Positions 31,645 to 41,150 of a DNA stretch of 43,854 bases are shown in pieces; within the stretch, counting starts at the first letter, position 1, and every line of letters begins with the position of its first letter. This stretch comes from an uncultured Bacteroidota bacterium (GTDB lineage: Bacteria; Bacteroidota; Rhodothermia; Rhodothermales; Salinibacteraceae), in assembly GCA_913055845.1 (NCBI GenBank), contig CAJXKO010000013.1, positions 1-43,854 on the forward strand. Reading direction: 5' to 3'. Both the position numbers and the translations under genes were made by a program. The notes beneath the pieces are model-generated. The model was not told the origin of the DNA and made no database searches. It saw only the letters and a list, made by a program, of their open reading frames with translations.

Positions 31645-32841
31645 ATGGATCTGACCGCCGATCCCGCCGTCGCCACCCGGGCGTCCGCCTTGCAGCAAAG
31701 CGATATCCGCTCCGTGACCCAACGGGTGAAGGCGGTGGACGGCATCAATTTAGGGCAGGGCGTATGCGATCTGCCCACGCCCCAGCCCATCCGGGACCGC
31801 GCCCACCAGGCCCTCCGGGACGATGAATCGATCTATTCGCACTACGCCGGCATTGCGCCCCTCCGGCGTGCTATCTTAGAGAAGACGCAGACCCATAACG
31901 AGGTGCCCGCGACCACGCCCGAAGAAGTCGTCGTGGGGGTCGGGTCGACCGGCGTGTTCGTCTCGGCGGCCTTTACACTGCTGGAAGAGGGCGACGAGGT
32001 GATTCTCTTCGAGCCGTTCTACGGCTATCACCGCAACATTCTGGAGATGACAGGGGCCACGATCCGCTACGTCCCCCTCGGTGGCCCGGCGTCGACGTTC
32101 GACCGGGCGGCGATGGAGGAGGCCGTGACGCCCGACACCAAGGCCGTCGTCGTAAATACACCCGCCAATCCGAGCGGCAAAGTCTGGACGCGCGACGAGC
32201 TCACCGCGCTGGTGGACGTGCTGCACGCCCACGACCTCGTGGCGATGACGGACGAGATCTACGAGTACATGCTCTACGACGGCGCGGAGCATGTGTCGCT
32301 GGCAAGCCTGCCCGGTGCCTACGAGCGCACAATCACAATCTCGGGCTTTTCCAAGGCCTACAACGTCACGGGGTGGCGCCTGGGCTACGGCGTGGCCCCC
32401 GCCCCCATCGCCGAGAAGATGGGTCTCATGAACGATCTACTGTACATCTGTGCGCCCCGTCCCCTCCAGCACGCGGCTCTGGCGGCGTTCGAAGACCTGG
32501 ACGATGACTACATTGCGGAGCTTCAGGTCGATTACGCCACCCGGCGCGCCCTCCTGTGCGAGACGCTCGAGGACATTGGCTTCGACGTGCCGTGGCCCGA
32601 CGGTGCCTACTACGTCCTGGCGGACTTCGAGTCCCTGGCGGCCACACGCGACGGCTTCACGGACGACGAGGCCGCCTGCAGCACACTCATCGAGGAGGCA
32701 CGCATCGGCAGTGTCACCGGACGCTCGTTCTACCAGGATCCGTCGGACGGGCGGTTTCAGCTTCGCTTCTGCTTCGCGAAGGAGATTCCGGTGCTCAAGC
32801 AGGCCTGTGAGCAGCTCCGTGCGGCGTTTGGGGAGGCGTAA
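31645..32841 (+). CDS. Class I/II PLP aminotransferase
   Basis: Encodes 398 residues. The PLP lysine is in ISGFSKAYNVTGWRLGY (SKxxxxTGWR). The N-terminal INLGQGVCDLPTPQPI and the PLP-binding NTPANPSGKVW are family hallmarks. It is similar in pattern to aspartate/aromatic or kynurenine/methionine aminotransferases of the alpha family. The amino-acid substrate cannot be told from sequence alone. The ATG at 31645 (MDLTADPAVA) is selected. It is convergent with the nucleotidyltransferase gene, with only about 35 bases between. Confidence 0.9.
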   Translation: MDLTADPAVATRASALQQSDIRSVTQRVKAVDGINLGQGVCDLPTPQPIRDRAHQALRDDESIYSHYAGIAPLRRAILEKTQTHNEVPATTPEEVVVGVGSTGVFVSAAFTLLEEGDEVILFEPFYGYHRNILEMTGATIRYVPLGGPASTFDRAAMEEAVTPDTKAVVVNTPANPSGKVWTRDELTALVDVLHAHDLVAMTDEIYEYMLYDGAEHVSLASLPGAYERTITISGFSKAYNVTGWRLGYGVAPAPIAEKMGLMNDLLYICAPRPLQHAALAAFEDLDDDYIAELQVDYATRRALLCETLEDIGFDVPWPDGAYYVLADFESLAATRDGFTDDEAACSTLIEEARIGSVTGRSFYQDPSDGRFQLRFCFAKEIPVLKQACEQLRAAFGEA

Positions 32842-32876
32842 CTCGCGATGCGCGAGCGAGGGACGCCGGTTGTACG

Positions 32877-33683
32877 TCACGATCGGAGACAGGCCCGCAC
32901 AGTATCGGGGCCGAGCACGTGGCGCGGCTCGTCGTGGAGGAGCCGCCGGGCCCGCTCCAACTCGTCCACTGTGTTGCAGTGGAGGCGAAGGTCTTTTTGC
33001 CTGGGCAAGCGAAGGGCCCGGAGGGCGTCCGCGTGGGCCACCCGATTCAAGAACGCGCCGAGCCGGTCGGGCGGGCCGTCGTCAGACAGGTACTCGTCAA
33101 CGAGGCGGAGTGCGGCAGGGCGCAGAAGCGTCCACGAGGGGCAGATGCGGTCCGACGTGCCTCCGGTCGGGTCGTCCACGATGTTCGTGACGTCCGGCCC
33201 GTCGAGGTGAAGAAGGCTGCTGTGGGCCCGGCGTTCGGGGTCGGGCTCGTAGAGGGCCAGCACCTGATTGGTCGTCCCGTCGTAGGCATTGAGAATGGGA
33301 GCCAGGGGGAAGCGGTACAGGCTGTCGCCCCCACTGACGAGCGCTCCGTCGGTTGGGAGGCCGGTGCGCTCCAGCAGAAAGTGCAAGTCCCCCACCACGC
33401 CGAGCTGCGCGTCGGGCGTCTTCACCCCGTCGTCGTGCACGTGCAGGGCAATGTCTGCGTCCGCCAACGCCGGCTGTCGGGCCTCGGCCCATTCGCGAAA
33501 GGCCGGTGCAGCCCGGTGGTTGACGGCGACGTGGACGGCGTCGAGGGCGGTCCACCCCGAAACCTCGTCGAGCAAAGGGTCGAGAATGGGACGGCCGGCG
33601 ATCCGGACCAGCGACTTGGGCGTCTCCTCGGTCAGGGGGCGCATGCGGGTCCCGAAGCCGGCACAGAGGAGGTAGGCATCCAC
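32877..33683 (-). CDS. Sugar-phosphate nucleotidyltransferase-like protein
   Basis: Encodes 268 residues. The N-terminal signature YLLCAGFGTRMRPLTEETPKSLVRIAGRPIL is the Rossmann-like NTP-binding motif of sugar-1-phosphate nucleotidyltransferases, and VSGGDSLYRF resembles the metal-binding G-D segment. It lacks the C-terminal beta-helix of bifunctional enzymes. It resembles MurU- or mannose-1-phosphate guanylyltransferase-like short forms. The start is GTG at 33683, since the in-frame upstream part overlaps the cysQ gene and reads as antisense-like sequence. It lies 32 bases after the cysQ-type gene, on the same strand. Confidence 0.82.
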   Translation of the reverse strand: MDAYLLCAGFGTRMRPLTEETPKSLVRIAGRPILDPLLDEVSGWTALDAVHVAVNHRAAPAFREWAEARQPALADADIALHVHDDGVKTPDAQLGVVGDLHFLLERTGLPTDGALVSGGDSLYRFPLAPILNAYDGTTNQVLALYEPDPERRAHSSLLHLDGPDVTNIVDDPTGGTSDRICPSWTLLRPAALRLVDEYLSDDGPPDRLGAFLNRVAHADALRALRLPRQKDLRLHCNTVDELERARRLLHDEPRHVLGPDTVRACLRS

Positions 33684-33715
33684 GGGGAGGAAGATCGGCT
33701 GAGAGGAGCGTCGGG

Positions 33716-34708
33716 CTACGCCGCTTCGGCGGCGGCGAGGGCGTCGATCACGTCGTCGTGAACGGGGCCGTTGGTGGCCACGACGCCCGTGTTGGCTTTC
33801 AGCAGGCGGCCGTGGGTAAAGTCGAGCGGCTCGCCGTGCATGTCGGTGACGGTGCCGCCGGCCGCCTCGACGATCAGGGCCCCGGCCGCATGGTCCCAGA
33901 TCCGCTCCGTGTAGTCGGTGCCGGGACGCGGCAGGCGCAGGTAAATTTCCGCCTCTCCACGTGCCACCATGGCGTACTTGGCCTGGCTGTCGATGCGTAC
34001 CGGGTCGGCGGTGATGCCGAGGCGCTCGCCCGTTTGCGCCGCCAGGTCGTGCGAGCTGTGCGACGAGACAAACGATTCGGTAAAGCGGCTCTGCGACGGG
34101 TCGGTGGTGTTGCTCGTGTGGATGGGTGTGGGGGCCGCGTCGTCGGCGAGAGGCTTCTGCACCGCGCCTTCGCCCCGCACGGCGAGGAAGGCTTGGCCGC
34201 GGCTCTCGGGCGGATCGGCATCGAGACGGTTGGGCAGGTGGGGGCAGCACAGGGCTCCCACCTCCAGCGTGCCGTCCACAATGAGCGCGAGTGCGATGGC
34301 GTACTGGTCGCCCCGCACAAAGCCCTTCGTGCCGTCGATCGGGTCCACCGTCCAGAAGCGGTCGCTGTAGGCGCTGGCCGTGCCGTGGTCGATCCAGTCA
34401 AAGACCGTCTCGGCGCTGGCTTCTGGGTGATGGGCGCGGACCTCCGCGAGCAGTTGATCCCGCACGTCGGCGGGGGCGTCGGTGCGGAGGGCCGCGCTGT
34501 CTTCCTCTCCGATCACAGGATCGTCGGGGAAGGCCTCCTGAAGGGCTTGGCAGATGAGCGCCTGGCTGCCAAAGTCGGCCACGGTCACGGGCGTGCGATC
34601 GTCCTTCTCGAGCACATCGTCGCCCAGGTCGGCGCGGACGGACTGGCATAGGTCGGCGGCGGCCTGCACAGCGCGGAAGGCAACGGTGCGTTCGCGGTCG
34701 TAGGGCAT
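33716..34708 (-). CDS. cysQ: 3'(2'),5'-bisphosphate nucleotidase (CysQ/HAL2 type)
   Basis: Encodes 330 residues of the inositol-monophosphatase fold. The metal motif WTVDPIDGTKGF and the second motif IWDHAAGALIVEAAGG are both complete, with GEED as the third metal ligand region. The length and FVRGDQYAIALALI resemble the yeast HAL2/plant SAL1 type, which hydrolyses PAP to AMP. HAL2-type enzymes are inhibited by Na+ and Li+ and linked to salt tolerance, notable in a halophile. It sits between the HsdR_N-like and nucleotidyltransferase genes on the same strand. ATG 34708. Confidence 0.9.
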   Translation of the reverse strand: MPYDRERTVAFRAVQAAADLCQSVRADLGDDVLEKDDRTPVTVADFGSQALICQALQEAFPDDPVIGEEDSAALRTDAPADVRDQLLAEVRAHHPEASAETVFDWIDHGTASAYSDRFWTVDPIDGTKGFVRGDQYAIALALIVDGTLEVGALCCPHLPNRLDADPPESRGQAFLAVRGEGAVQKPLADDAAPTPIHTSNTTDPSQSRFTESFVSSHSSHDLAAQTGERLGITADPVRIDSQAKYAMVARGEAEIYLRLPRPGTDYTERIWDHAAGALIVEAAGGTVTDMHGEPLDFTHGRLLKANTGVVATNGPVHDDVIDALAAAEAA

Positions 34709-34763
34709 GTAGGAAAAGACGTGTGTGGGAGGAAGAAAGGGACGAAGTGGGCGAAGGGAAGCG

Positions 34764-35234
34764 CTACGTGTCTACGAGATGATCGTAGGGGGGAAGGTCG
34801 TCGAGGAAGCGGTAGCTGCGCGCCTCCACATCGATGGCGCAGGCGTAGTGGGTCTGTCCGTTCGTGACCACGAGGTACGGCGCGCCCAGCACGATGTTGT
34901 AACGGGCGCCCTGGTCGAAGGCGTCTTGGCCGATGGACACGCGCGGCGCCTTGCACTCGACCAGCAGGAGCGGGGAGCCCTGTTGGTCGTGCACGATGAT
35001 GTCGGCGCGCTGGGGCTGGCCCTGGAATTCAAAGGCCGACTCAATCGCCACCAGCCCCTCGGGCGCGTCGAGGTCCTGGATTAAGTACTGCACAAAGTGC
35101 TGCCGCACCCACTCCTCGGGCGTCAGGCGCACGTAGCGGCTCCGGACCGGGTCGTACACGGTGCGCTTGCCGTCGCGCTCCGCGGTCCGGAACTCGTACG
35201 TCGGCAGGTTCAGCGTCTCCACGGCAGTGAGCAC
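34764..35234 (-). CDS. HsdR N-terminal-like nuclease-fold protein
   Basis: Encodes 156 residues resembling the stand-alone type I restriction R-subunit N-terminal domain (HSDR_N_2) common in Bacteroidetes. The PD-(D/E)xK-type core is ADIIVHDQQGSPLLLVECKAP, with Asp, Glu and Lys in the expected order. No methylase, specificity or helicase gene is nearby, so it is not a restriction system here; it may act in nucleic-acid repair or be a housekeeping nuclease of unknown role. It starts with GTG at 35234 (or GTG four codons on). Possibly cotranscribed with cysQ. Confidence 0.75.
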   Translation of the reverse strand: MLTAVETLNLPTYEFRTAERDGKRTVYDPVRSRYVRLTPEEWVRQHFVQYLIQDLDAPEGLVAIESAFEFQGQPQRADIIVHDQQGSPLLLVECKAPRVSIGQDAFDQGARYNIVLGAPYLVVTNGQTHYACAIDVEARSYRFLDDLPPYDHLVDT

Positions 35235-35271
35235 AGCGAACAGAGTGAGCGGGACAGGGGAAGGGGTTCGG

Positions 35272-36441
35272 CTACGAAACGGGAGAGCCCGGACTCTCGC
35301 CGTACCCCGTCATCTCCACGTAGCCGCGACCGGAGGTGGAGCCCTCCACCCGGACGGCGCCCTCCCAGTACCGGACGGACACGTTGAGCTCCTGGTCCGG
35401 AAAGAGGGGAATGACGTGGAGGTCGATGTCTTTGCCGGGCACGCGCAGGGTCCACTCCACCGGATAGGTGTGCGTGCCGTCCGGCGAGGTCCACGTGTCG
35501 AGCACTTCCAGGGACACGTCCGAACGACTGAGTGTTGTGGTGGACCCGTCCGGGGCTACGATCACGCCCTCGCTGAAGGCGCTGGGGGTGCCGTCCGTCC
35601 GCCGGAGTTGATAGTACATGAGGTCGCGCCCGTCGTCGAGTTGCAACGAGAACCAGTCCCATCCCTCCTGATCGGGGCCGAGGGCGGAGGTGCTCCACTC
35701 CCGGTCCATCCAGCTCTGGCCGGACACCGACAGCGTGTCGCCGTCGAGCGTGACCGTGCCCTCCGTGGCCAGGCGCGTGTAGGAATAGTAGTAGGAGGCA
35801 TTGCCGGCGCCGGGCCCCTTCTGGCTGAGACCGCGGTCGCCCTGCAGCACGCGCGGCTTGGTGGGATCGAGGGTGAGATTCACGCCCACGCCCTCGGTCT
35901 GGGCATGGAGCTGCACTGGGAAGGTAGAGGCACCGGTGCTGGCCATCGACCAGTCCTCCAGCCACACGCGGAATGGGTTCGCCTGGGCGCCCGCGAGGCC
36001 CGCCCCGCCCCGCTGAAAGCGCTCGAAGGCGTGGAAGGTCTCCGAGGTCCCGTCCGTGACGGCAAAGTGGCCCATGTACAACTGGTTTGTCCGCCAGTCG
36101 GAGGGCGTCGAGTCGGGGGCGGCGTCGGGGGGCGTGAGGCCAATGCGAAAGAGGGTGAATTCATAGCCGTAGGACTGTGCCTCCGGGCCGGTGAGGTTGC
36201 CGGTGACGTACCACCACTCCGTTTTGTAGCCCGGGTGGGGGCCGTGGTCCGCCGGGAACGTGAAGGGGCGCACCTTCGTGGCGCGGCGGTAGCCGGTGGT
36301 GTCGCTCCCCATCGCCTCGCTGACCGACAGGGAGGTCTGGAGGTCGGTCGCATCGGACGCGGCCGTGAGCCAGTAGGCGCCGAGGCCCAGGGCGAGAAGC
36401 GTCCCCGTCAGAATGGCGATCAGGGTGGTGGAGCGGGACAT
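35272..36441 (-). CDS. AttH/CrtC-like lipocalin domain protein, secreted
   Basis: Encodes 389 residues. A signal anchor (STTLIAILTGTLLALGLGAYWL) is followed by two beta-rich halves. The AttH-like (CrtC-like) features are H-P-G-Y-K-T-E-W-W-Y-V-T-G-N, then FTLFRIGLTPP, and later GQSWMDREWSTSALGPDQEGWDWFSLQLDDGRDLMYYQLR. These two lipocalin repeats are the mark of the family. The product is probably periplasmic. It is the last gene of a three-gene set with an ABC ATPase and FtsX-like permease, as in attEFGH. Despite the CrtC-like fold, carotenoid hydration is not supported by context. The ATG at 36441 is used. Confidence 0.85.
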   Translation of the reverse strand: MSRSTTLIAILTGTLLALGLGAYWLTAASDATDLQTSLSVSEAMGSDTTGYRRATKVRPFTFPADHGPHPGYKTEWWYVTGNLTGPEAQSYGYEFTLFRIGLTPPDAAPDSTPSDWRTNQLYMGHFAVTDGTSETFHAFERFQRGGAGLAGAQANPFRVWLEDWSMASTGASTFPVQLHAQTEGVGVNLTLDPTKPRVLQGDRGLSQKGPGAGNASYYYSYTRLATEGTVTLDGDTLSVSGQSWMDREWSTSALGPDQEGWDWFSLQLDDGRDLMYYQLRRTDGTPSAFSEGVIVAPDGSTTTLSRSDVSLEVLDTWTSPDGTHTYPVEWTLRVPGKDIDLHVIPLFPDQELNVSVRYWEGAVRVEGSTSGRGYVEMTGYGESPGSPVS

Positions 36442-36529
36442 CGAAGGCGAGGGGTTTTGAGGCAATGCAATGCGCTGAACGGTGGGGACAGGGGGCGGTT
36501 CAGGGCTCTGCGGACTCGCGAGGTGCAGC

Positions 36530-39073
36530 CTAGCCGTCCTGCAGCGCCAGGGCCGGGCTTGCCCGCGCCATGCGCCACGTAGGATAGAGTCCGGCGAGAA
36601 GAGCGGCTACCACCGCCAACACGAGCGCCTGCATCAGTACATCGGCCGGTACGCTGAGCTGGAGCGTCCACCCGAACGAGCGCTTGTTGATGACGAAGAC
36701 CAGGACGTACGCTAACACGTAGCCGAGCGGCAGGGACAGAATGCCCGCGATGGCCCCCATCAGGCTCGACTGCAACGTGAGGTACCCCCCCACCTGCGGC
36801 GGCGTCATGCCGGTGGCGCGCAGGACGCCCATCTCCCGTCGTCGCTCCAGCGCCAGCGCCATGAGGGCCGTTAGCACCCCGATAAATGCCACCGCAATCG
36901 CGAGCAGGCGGAGCACGGTCGTGATGGTAAACGTGCGATCGAAGACGCGCATCGAGGTCTCGCGCAGCGCCCTGTTTGACCGAATGAGCACGTCCTGGAG
37001 CCCCGCCACCGAGGCGCGCATGTCGGCGATGAGGGCATCGACGGAGGTGGTGTCGGCGGCGGTGAAGGCGAGCCCTGAGACGCCCCGGTCGTCGTAATAC
37101 TGTTCGTAGGTGGAGCGGCTCATGAGGACGACCCCGAGGTCGGAGCCGTAGTCGTAGTACACGCCCCGGATGGCGAACGGCCGTTGTCCGCGGTCCGTCT
37201 GCAGCCGCAGGGAATCCCCCACACCCAGGTCATAGCGGTAGCTGTAGGGCTCGGAGATGAGCACCGACGCCCCGGTTCGCACGGCGGGCCATGCGGTGTC
37301 CGGCCTGCCGTCCCTGAATTGGTAGATGTCCTCCGTCTCCGGCCCGGGCTCCACGGCCACCAATTCGGTCGGGCCCACCCGGGCTTGCACCCGCACACGC
37401 CGCACCGAGTACGCGCCGGCTACGCCCTCCACGGCCCGCAGCCGGCGGACGACCGACGAGTCGAGGGTGGCGGTGGAGCGCCGGAAGACAAGGCTCGGCG
37501 GCTGCACGTAGACATCCGCCTGCAGCGACTGCTCTAGCCAGTCCGAGACGGTGCCGCGGAAGCTATCGATCATAATGCCGACGCCCACGGTGGCGGCGAT
37601 GGCGACGGTGAGGGCCGCGATGGCGACACCGGTGCGGCTCAGATTGGTGACGACGCCACGTGCCGCCATCCGCCCGATCACGCCCGTGAGGCGACCGAGC
37701 AAGGGGCGCGCCCCGCTCGCAAGGGCCACCACAGCTAGTGGCGTGAGGAGCGCCGCCCCCACCAGAAGGCAAAAAAGAGCGCCGTATCCCGCCCAGATGC
37801 TTTGTTGCGTGCCCAGGAGCAAGAGGCCCCCGCCGCCCATCACGAGGACGCCGACTCCGGCCCACCACGGCGCCCAGCGGCGCAGGGCTGCCTCCTGCGT
37901 GGAGCGCCGCAGAACGGTGCTGACCGGTGCGTTGGTAGCCTCGCGCGCCGGCGGCAGGGCGGCCAAAAGGGTCGTCCCCAGGCCCAGCAGGGCCCCTTTC
38001 GCCAGCGTCCAGGGCGCCACCGTCACCTCGCTCACCTCCACCACAAAGTACAGGTCGTTAATCGTCTGCGCCAGTAGCTGCACCAGCCCCGACGCCAGCA
38101 CCACTCCTAGCAGCAGTCCCAGTGCACTCCCCACGAGGCCCAGCACGGCGGCCTCGCCCAGCACGAGCCGAAAGACCTGTCCTCGCGTCACCCCCAGCGC
38201 CCGCAGGCGTCCCAACAGGCCGCGCCGCTGGACAATCGAGAAGGTCATGGTGTTGTAGATGAGAAACGCGCCCACGATGAGCGCCAGCAAGCTTAGGGCC
38301 GTTAGGTTGAGGTCGAACGCCTCCGTCATCTGCGTCACCGTCTCCGTGCGAGTGTCCGACCGCTGGAGACGCGCGCCGTCGGGCAGGGCACGACGGACGC
38401 CATCCAGGTATACCGCCCGGGCCGCATCATCGGAGGGCGCCAGGAGGTCGATCCGGCTCAGCCGCCCGTCCTGTCCGAAGAGGCGCTGGGCCGTCGACAC
38501 GTCCACCACCAGCAGATTTGCCACGGCCCGCCGTGTGCGTTCATTGCGGGGCTCGATGAGGCCCGCCACGGCGACGGCATGCGTCGTCCCCTCGATCTCT
38601 ACCCGGAGCGTGTCCTCCGACGACACCGCCAGGTCGGCGGCCGTGGGCGCACTCATCAGGGCCACGTCCTGCGTCATGAACGTGCCCAGATCCAGGTCGC
38701 CCGACGCGCCGGTGCCCAGATAGGGCCGAAAGGCGGCATCTGCCAGCGGGTCGATCCCGATCACTTGAAAGGTGCGATCGCCCCGCCGCAGCGTCCCATA
38801 CCCCTCCACGACGGGCGCCGAGGGACGGACCCCCGCCTCGCGCAGGCGACGGTACACGTCGTCGTCGAGCGTCTCGCCGGTGCCCACTACCTGATGCGTG
38901 GCTGTTCCTGTTACCGTTTCTGCGGACAGCTGGAAGGCCCGGCTTGCGCTCGTATTGGCCAAGTCGATAGCGACGACCACGGCCACGCCAATGGCCACCC
39001 CGAGGACCGAGAGGCCCATCAGCCACGGGTGGCGCGTGAGGTAGCGGCGACTGGAGCGCTGGAGAAGCGACAT
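36530..39073 (-). CDS. FtsX/MacB-type ABC transporter permease, fused pair
   Basis: Encodes 847 residues. N-terminal helix LMGLSVLGVAIGVAVVVAIDLA, then a periplasmic MacB-PCD-like domain, three helices (FDLNLTALSLLALIVGAFLIYNTMTFSIVQRR, LGEAAVLGLVGSALGLLLGVVLA), then a second copy with VAIAALTVAIAATVGVGIMIDSFRG and a C-terminal FtsX domain. This is two permease units in one chain, as expected for AttFG-like or LolCE-like transporters that act on substrates in or near the outer leaflet. The ATG at 39073 gives MSLLQRSSRRYL; an earlier in-frame Met is less likely. The ATPase gene is upstream on the same strand. Confidence 0.88.
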   Translation of the reverse strand: MSLLQRSSRRYLTRHPWLMGLSVLGVAIGVAVVVAIDLANTSASRAFQLSAETVTGTATHQVVGTGETLDDDVYRRLREAGVRPSAPVVEGYGTLRRGDRTFQVIGIDPLADAAFRPYLGTGASGDLDLGTFMTQDVALMSAPTAADLAVSSEDTLRVEIEGTTHAVAVAGLIEPRNERTRRAVANLLVVDVSTAQRLFGQDGRLSRIDLLAPSDDAARAVYLDGVRRALPDGARLQRSDTRTETVTQMTEAFDLNLTALSLLALIVGAFLIYNTMTFSIVQRRGLLGRLRALGVTRGQVFRLVLGEAAVLGLVGSALGLLLGVVLASGLVQLLAQTINDLYFVVEVSEVTVAPWTLAKGALLGLGTTLLAALPPAREATNAPVSTVLRRSTQEAALRRWAPWWAGVGVLVMGGGGLLLLGTQQSIWAGYGALFCLLVGAALLTPLAVVALASGARPLLGRLTGVIGRMAARGVVTNLSRTGVAIAALTVAIAATVGVGIMIDSFRGTVSDWLEQSLQADVYVQPPSLVFRRSTATLDSSVVRRLRAVEGVAGAYSVRRVRVQARVGPTELVAVEPGPETEDIYQFRDGRPDTAWPAVRTGASVLISEPYSYRYDLGVGDSLRLQTDRGQRPFAIRGVYYDYGSDLGVVLMSRSTYEQYYDDRGVSGLAFTAADTTSVDALIADMRASVAGLQDVLIRSNRALRETSMRVFDRTFTITTVLRLLAIAVAFIGVLTALMALALERRREMGVLRATGMTPPQVGGYLTLQSSLMGAIAGILSLPLGYVLAYVLVFVINKRSFGWTLQLSVPADVLMQALVLAVVAALLAGLYPTWRMARASPALALQDG

Positions 39074-39152
39074 CGTGCGCAGAGTAAGAAGAAGTGTGGC
39101 ACAAAGAAGGCGGGACGGGCGCGGCGGCACAGCCGTGGCGTTCGTTCGTCGT

Positions 39153-39872
39153 TTATGCCTGGCGGCTTGTCCCTATGTACTCGGGCACCTCGTCGCGGAG
39201 GACTCCGCCGCGGAGATGCAGCACGCGGTCGGCTCGGGGAAGAACTTCGGGGTCGTGGGTGGCCACGAGGAGGGTGGTGTCGGTGTCCTGTACGAGACTG
39301 CCGAGGAGGCTGAGCACCTCCTGTCCTGTCTCGTAGTCGAGGTTGCCCGTCGGTTCGTCGGCCAGTACGAGGAGCGGCTCGTGGGCCAGGGCTCGCGCCA
39401 CCGCGACGCGCTGCTGCTCCCCCCCCGACAGCCGGTCGGGAAAGTCATCGGCCCGGTCGGCAATGCCCACTCGCTCCAGCATCGTGCGGGCACGGTCCTG
39501 ATCGGTCCGCGGCGTCTGGCCCGATAGTTCCAGGGGCAGCCGCACGTTCTCGCCCACGGTGAGCGTCGAGATGAGGTTGAACGACTGGAAGACAAACCCA
39601 ATGTTCGCCCGCCGGAATTTCGTGCGCTCCGTTTCGGACATCGTCGTCAGGTCGGTGCCGCCGATGCGCACGTGGCCGGAGGTGGGCAGGTCGATGCCAC
39701 TAATCAGATTCAGAAGTGTGCTCTTACCGGCGCCGCTGCGTCCCATGAGCACCGAAAACGCGCCCCGATCCAGTTGGAGCGACACGTCGCGCAGCACTGT
39801 GCGGTCCTGGTCGCCTTCGCGGTAGGTTTTGGTGAGGGCCTCCAACTGGACGAGCGAGGACGGGTCGGGCAT
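39153..39872 (-). CDS. ABC transporter ATPase (LolD/MacB/AttE type)
   Basis: Encodes about 239 residues. Walker A is GRSGAGKST, the Q-loop lies in FVFQSFNLI, the signature is RLSGGEQQR, Walker B is [13 protein letters not shown], and the H-loop is VATHD. This places it with the LolD/MacB group that energises FtsX-like permeases for lipoprotein or peptide export. Together with the permease and the lipocalin-domain protein it forms an AttEFGH-like unit whose substrate is unknown. The start is either ATG 39872 or ATG 39878, two codons apart. Confidence 0.93.
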   Translation of the reverse strand: MPDPSSLVQLEALTKTYREGDQDRTVLRDVSLQLDRGAFSVLMGRSGAGKSTLLNLISGIDLPTSGHVRIGGTDLTTMSETERTKFRRANIGFVFQSFNLISTLTVGENVRLPLELSGQTPRTDQDRARTMLERVGIADRADDFPDRLSGGEQQRVAVARALAHEPLLVLADEPTGNLDYETGQEVLSLLGSLVQDTDTTLLVATHDPEVLPRADRVLHLRGGVLRDEVPEYIGTSRQA

Positions 39873-40132
39873 GGGCATTGGGCGAGTGGTAGAACAACCA
39901 GGGCGAAAGCAACTGCCCCACGGAGGTCTCGATGGTCGAAGGCACACGGCGATGCCCGAAACGCGCATCCATTCAATGGTTCCCGCCGCGCCGCATGTGT
40001 CACGTCAGCGTTTCCCCGCGGACGCCGCGGGGGTATCCGCTACGAGAATGTTGGGGAATGGGGCCTGTAACGGGCGGGGTGCAGGGCGGAGTTCGAGCGG
40101 CCCGTATGCGAAGGCGTCGAGGGGAGAGGCGA

Positions 40133-41101
40133 CTACGCCTCCTCGCGCTGTGGGGCCAGCAGGTAGAGGACGGCCATCCGCAGGGCCACCCCGTTGGTCA
40201 CCTGGCTCAGGATAATGGCCCGCTCGTGGTCCACCACCGCGTCGGACAGCTCGATGCCGCGGTTCACCGGTCCCGGGTGCATGATGAGCAGATCGGGGTG
40301 GCGGCGCAGATGATCGGTGGTGATGCCGAACTGGTGGTGGTACTCGCGGGTGCTGGGGAAGAGGCCCTCGTCTTGGCGTTCCATCTGGATGCGCAGGGCC
40401 ATCGCGATGTCACAGCCGTCGAGTGCGGCCTCAAGCCGCGTCGTGGTGCGCACGTCCATCGCGTCCTCCATGCCCACCGGCAGCATGGTCGCCGGCCCGC
40501 AGAGGGTGACCTGCGCCCCGAGCGTGGTGAGCGCCTGCACATTGGAGCGGGCCACGCGGCTATGCGTGATGTCGCCGATGATGGAGACGTTCAGGTCTTT
40601 AAACGTATCGACGTGCTCGCGCATCGTCAGCACGTCGAGCAGCGCCTGCGTAGGGTGGGCGTGGGCACCGTCGCCGGCGTTGACGATGACGCTGTCCGTG
40701 CAGCGGGCGAGGAAGTGCGGGGCGCCGGGGGAGGAGTGCCGAAGGACGACCACGTCCACCTTCATGGCCTCCACGTTGCGGGCCGTGTCCTTGAGCGTCT
40801 CGCCCTTCGTGACCGACGAGCCGGACTTCGACAGGCTCACGGTTTCGGCGGAGAGGCGCCCGGCGGCGAGGCTGAACGAGAGTTTGGTCCGCGTGGACGG
40901 CTCGAAGAAGAGGCTGGCCACCGAGGTCCCTTGCAGGGTGGGGACCTGCCGGATCGGACGGTCCAGCACGGTCCGAAACTCCTGCGCCGTATCCAGCAGG
41001 TGGCGGAGCTCGGTGGCCTCGTAGGTGGAAAGATCCAGCAGGTGCCGGTGGCGGAGTGGGGCGGGGCGCTCTGGCGCATCGGGGGGATCCGGGACGGCCA
41101 T
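40133..41101 (-). CDS. pyrB: Aspartate carbamoyltransferase catalytic subunit
   Basis: Encodes 322 residues. The carbamoyl-phosphate motif is FFEPSTRT, and the second-domain motifs [12 protein letters not shown] and [12 protein letters not shown] are complete. It catalyses the committed step of pyrimidine synthesis. No PyrI regulatory chain is nearby, so it is probably of the class controlled through PyrR. The N-terminus from ATG 41101 ([13 protein letters not shown]) is longer and more acidic than usual. It is downstream of pyrR by about 50 bases on the same strand. Confidence 0.95.
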   Translation of the reverse strand: MAVPDPPDAPERPAPLRHRHLLDLSTYEATELRHLLDTAQEFRTVLDRPIRQVPTLQGTSVASLFFEPSTRTKLSFSLAAGRLSAETVSLSKSGSSVTKGETLKDTARNVEAMKVDVVVLRHSSPGAPHFLARCTDSVIVNAGDGAHAHPTQALLDVLTMREHVDTFKDLNVSIIGDITHSRVARSNVQALTTLGAQVTLCGPATMLPVGMEDAMDVRTTTRLEAALDGCDIAMALRIQMERQDEGLFPSTREYHHQFGITTDHLRRHPDLLIMHPGPVNRGIELSDAVVDHERAIILSQVTNGVALRMAVLYLLAPQREEA

Positions 41102-41150
41102 GGGTTGGAGAAATCGACGGCGTAGGGAAGAGTAGCGATAACACTGCCGC

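Noticed and set aside
33684-34250. N-terminal extension of the nucleotidyltransferase frame
   Set aside because: The extra ~190 residues overlap the cysQ-type gene on the same strand and are Arg/Pro/His-rich shadow sequence. The family starts at the GTG of 33683.
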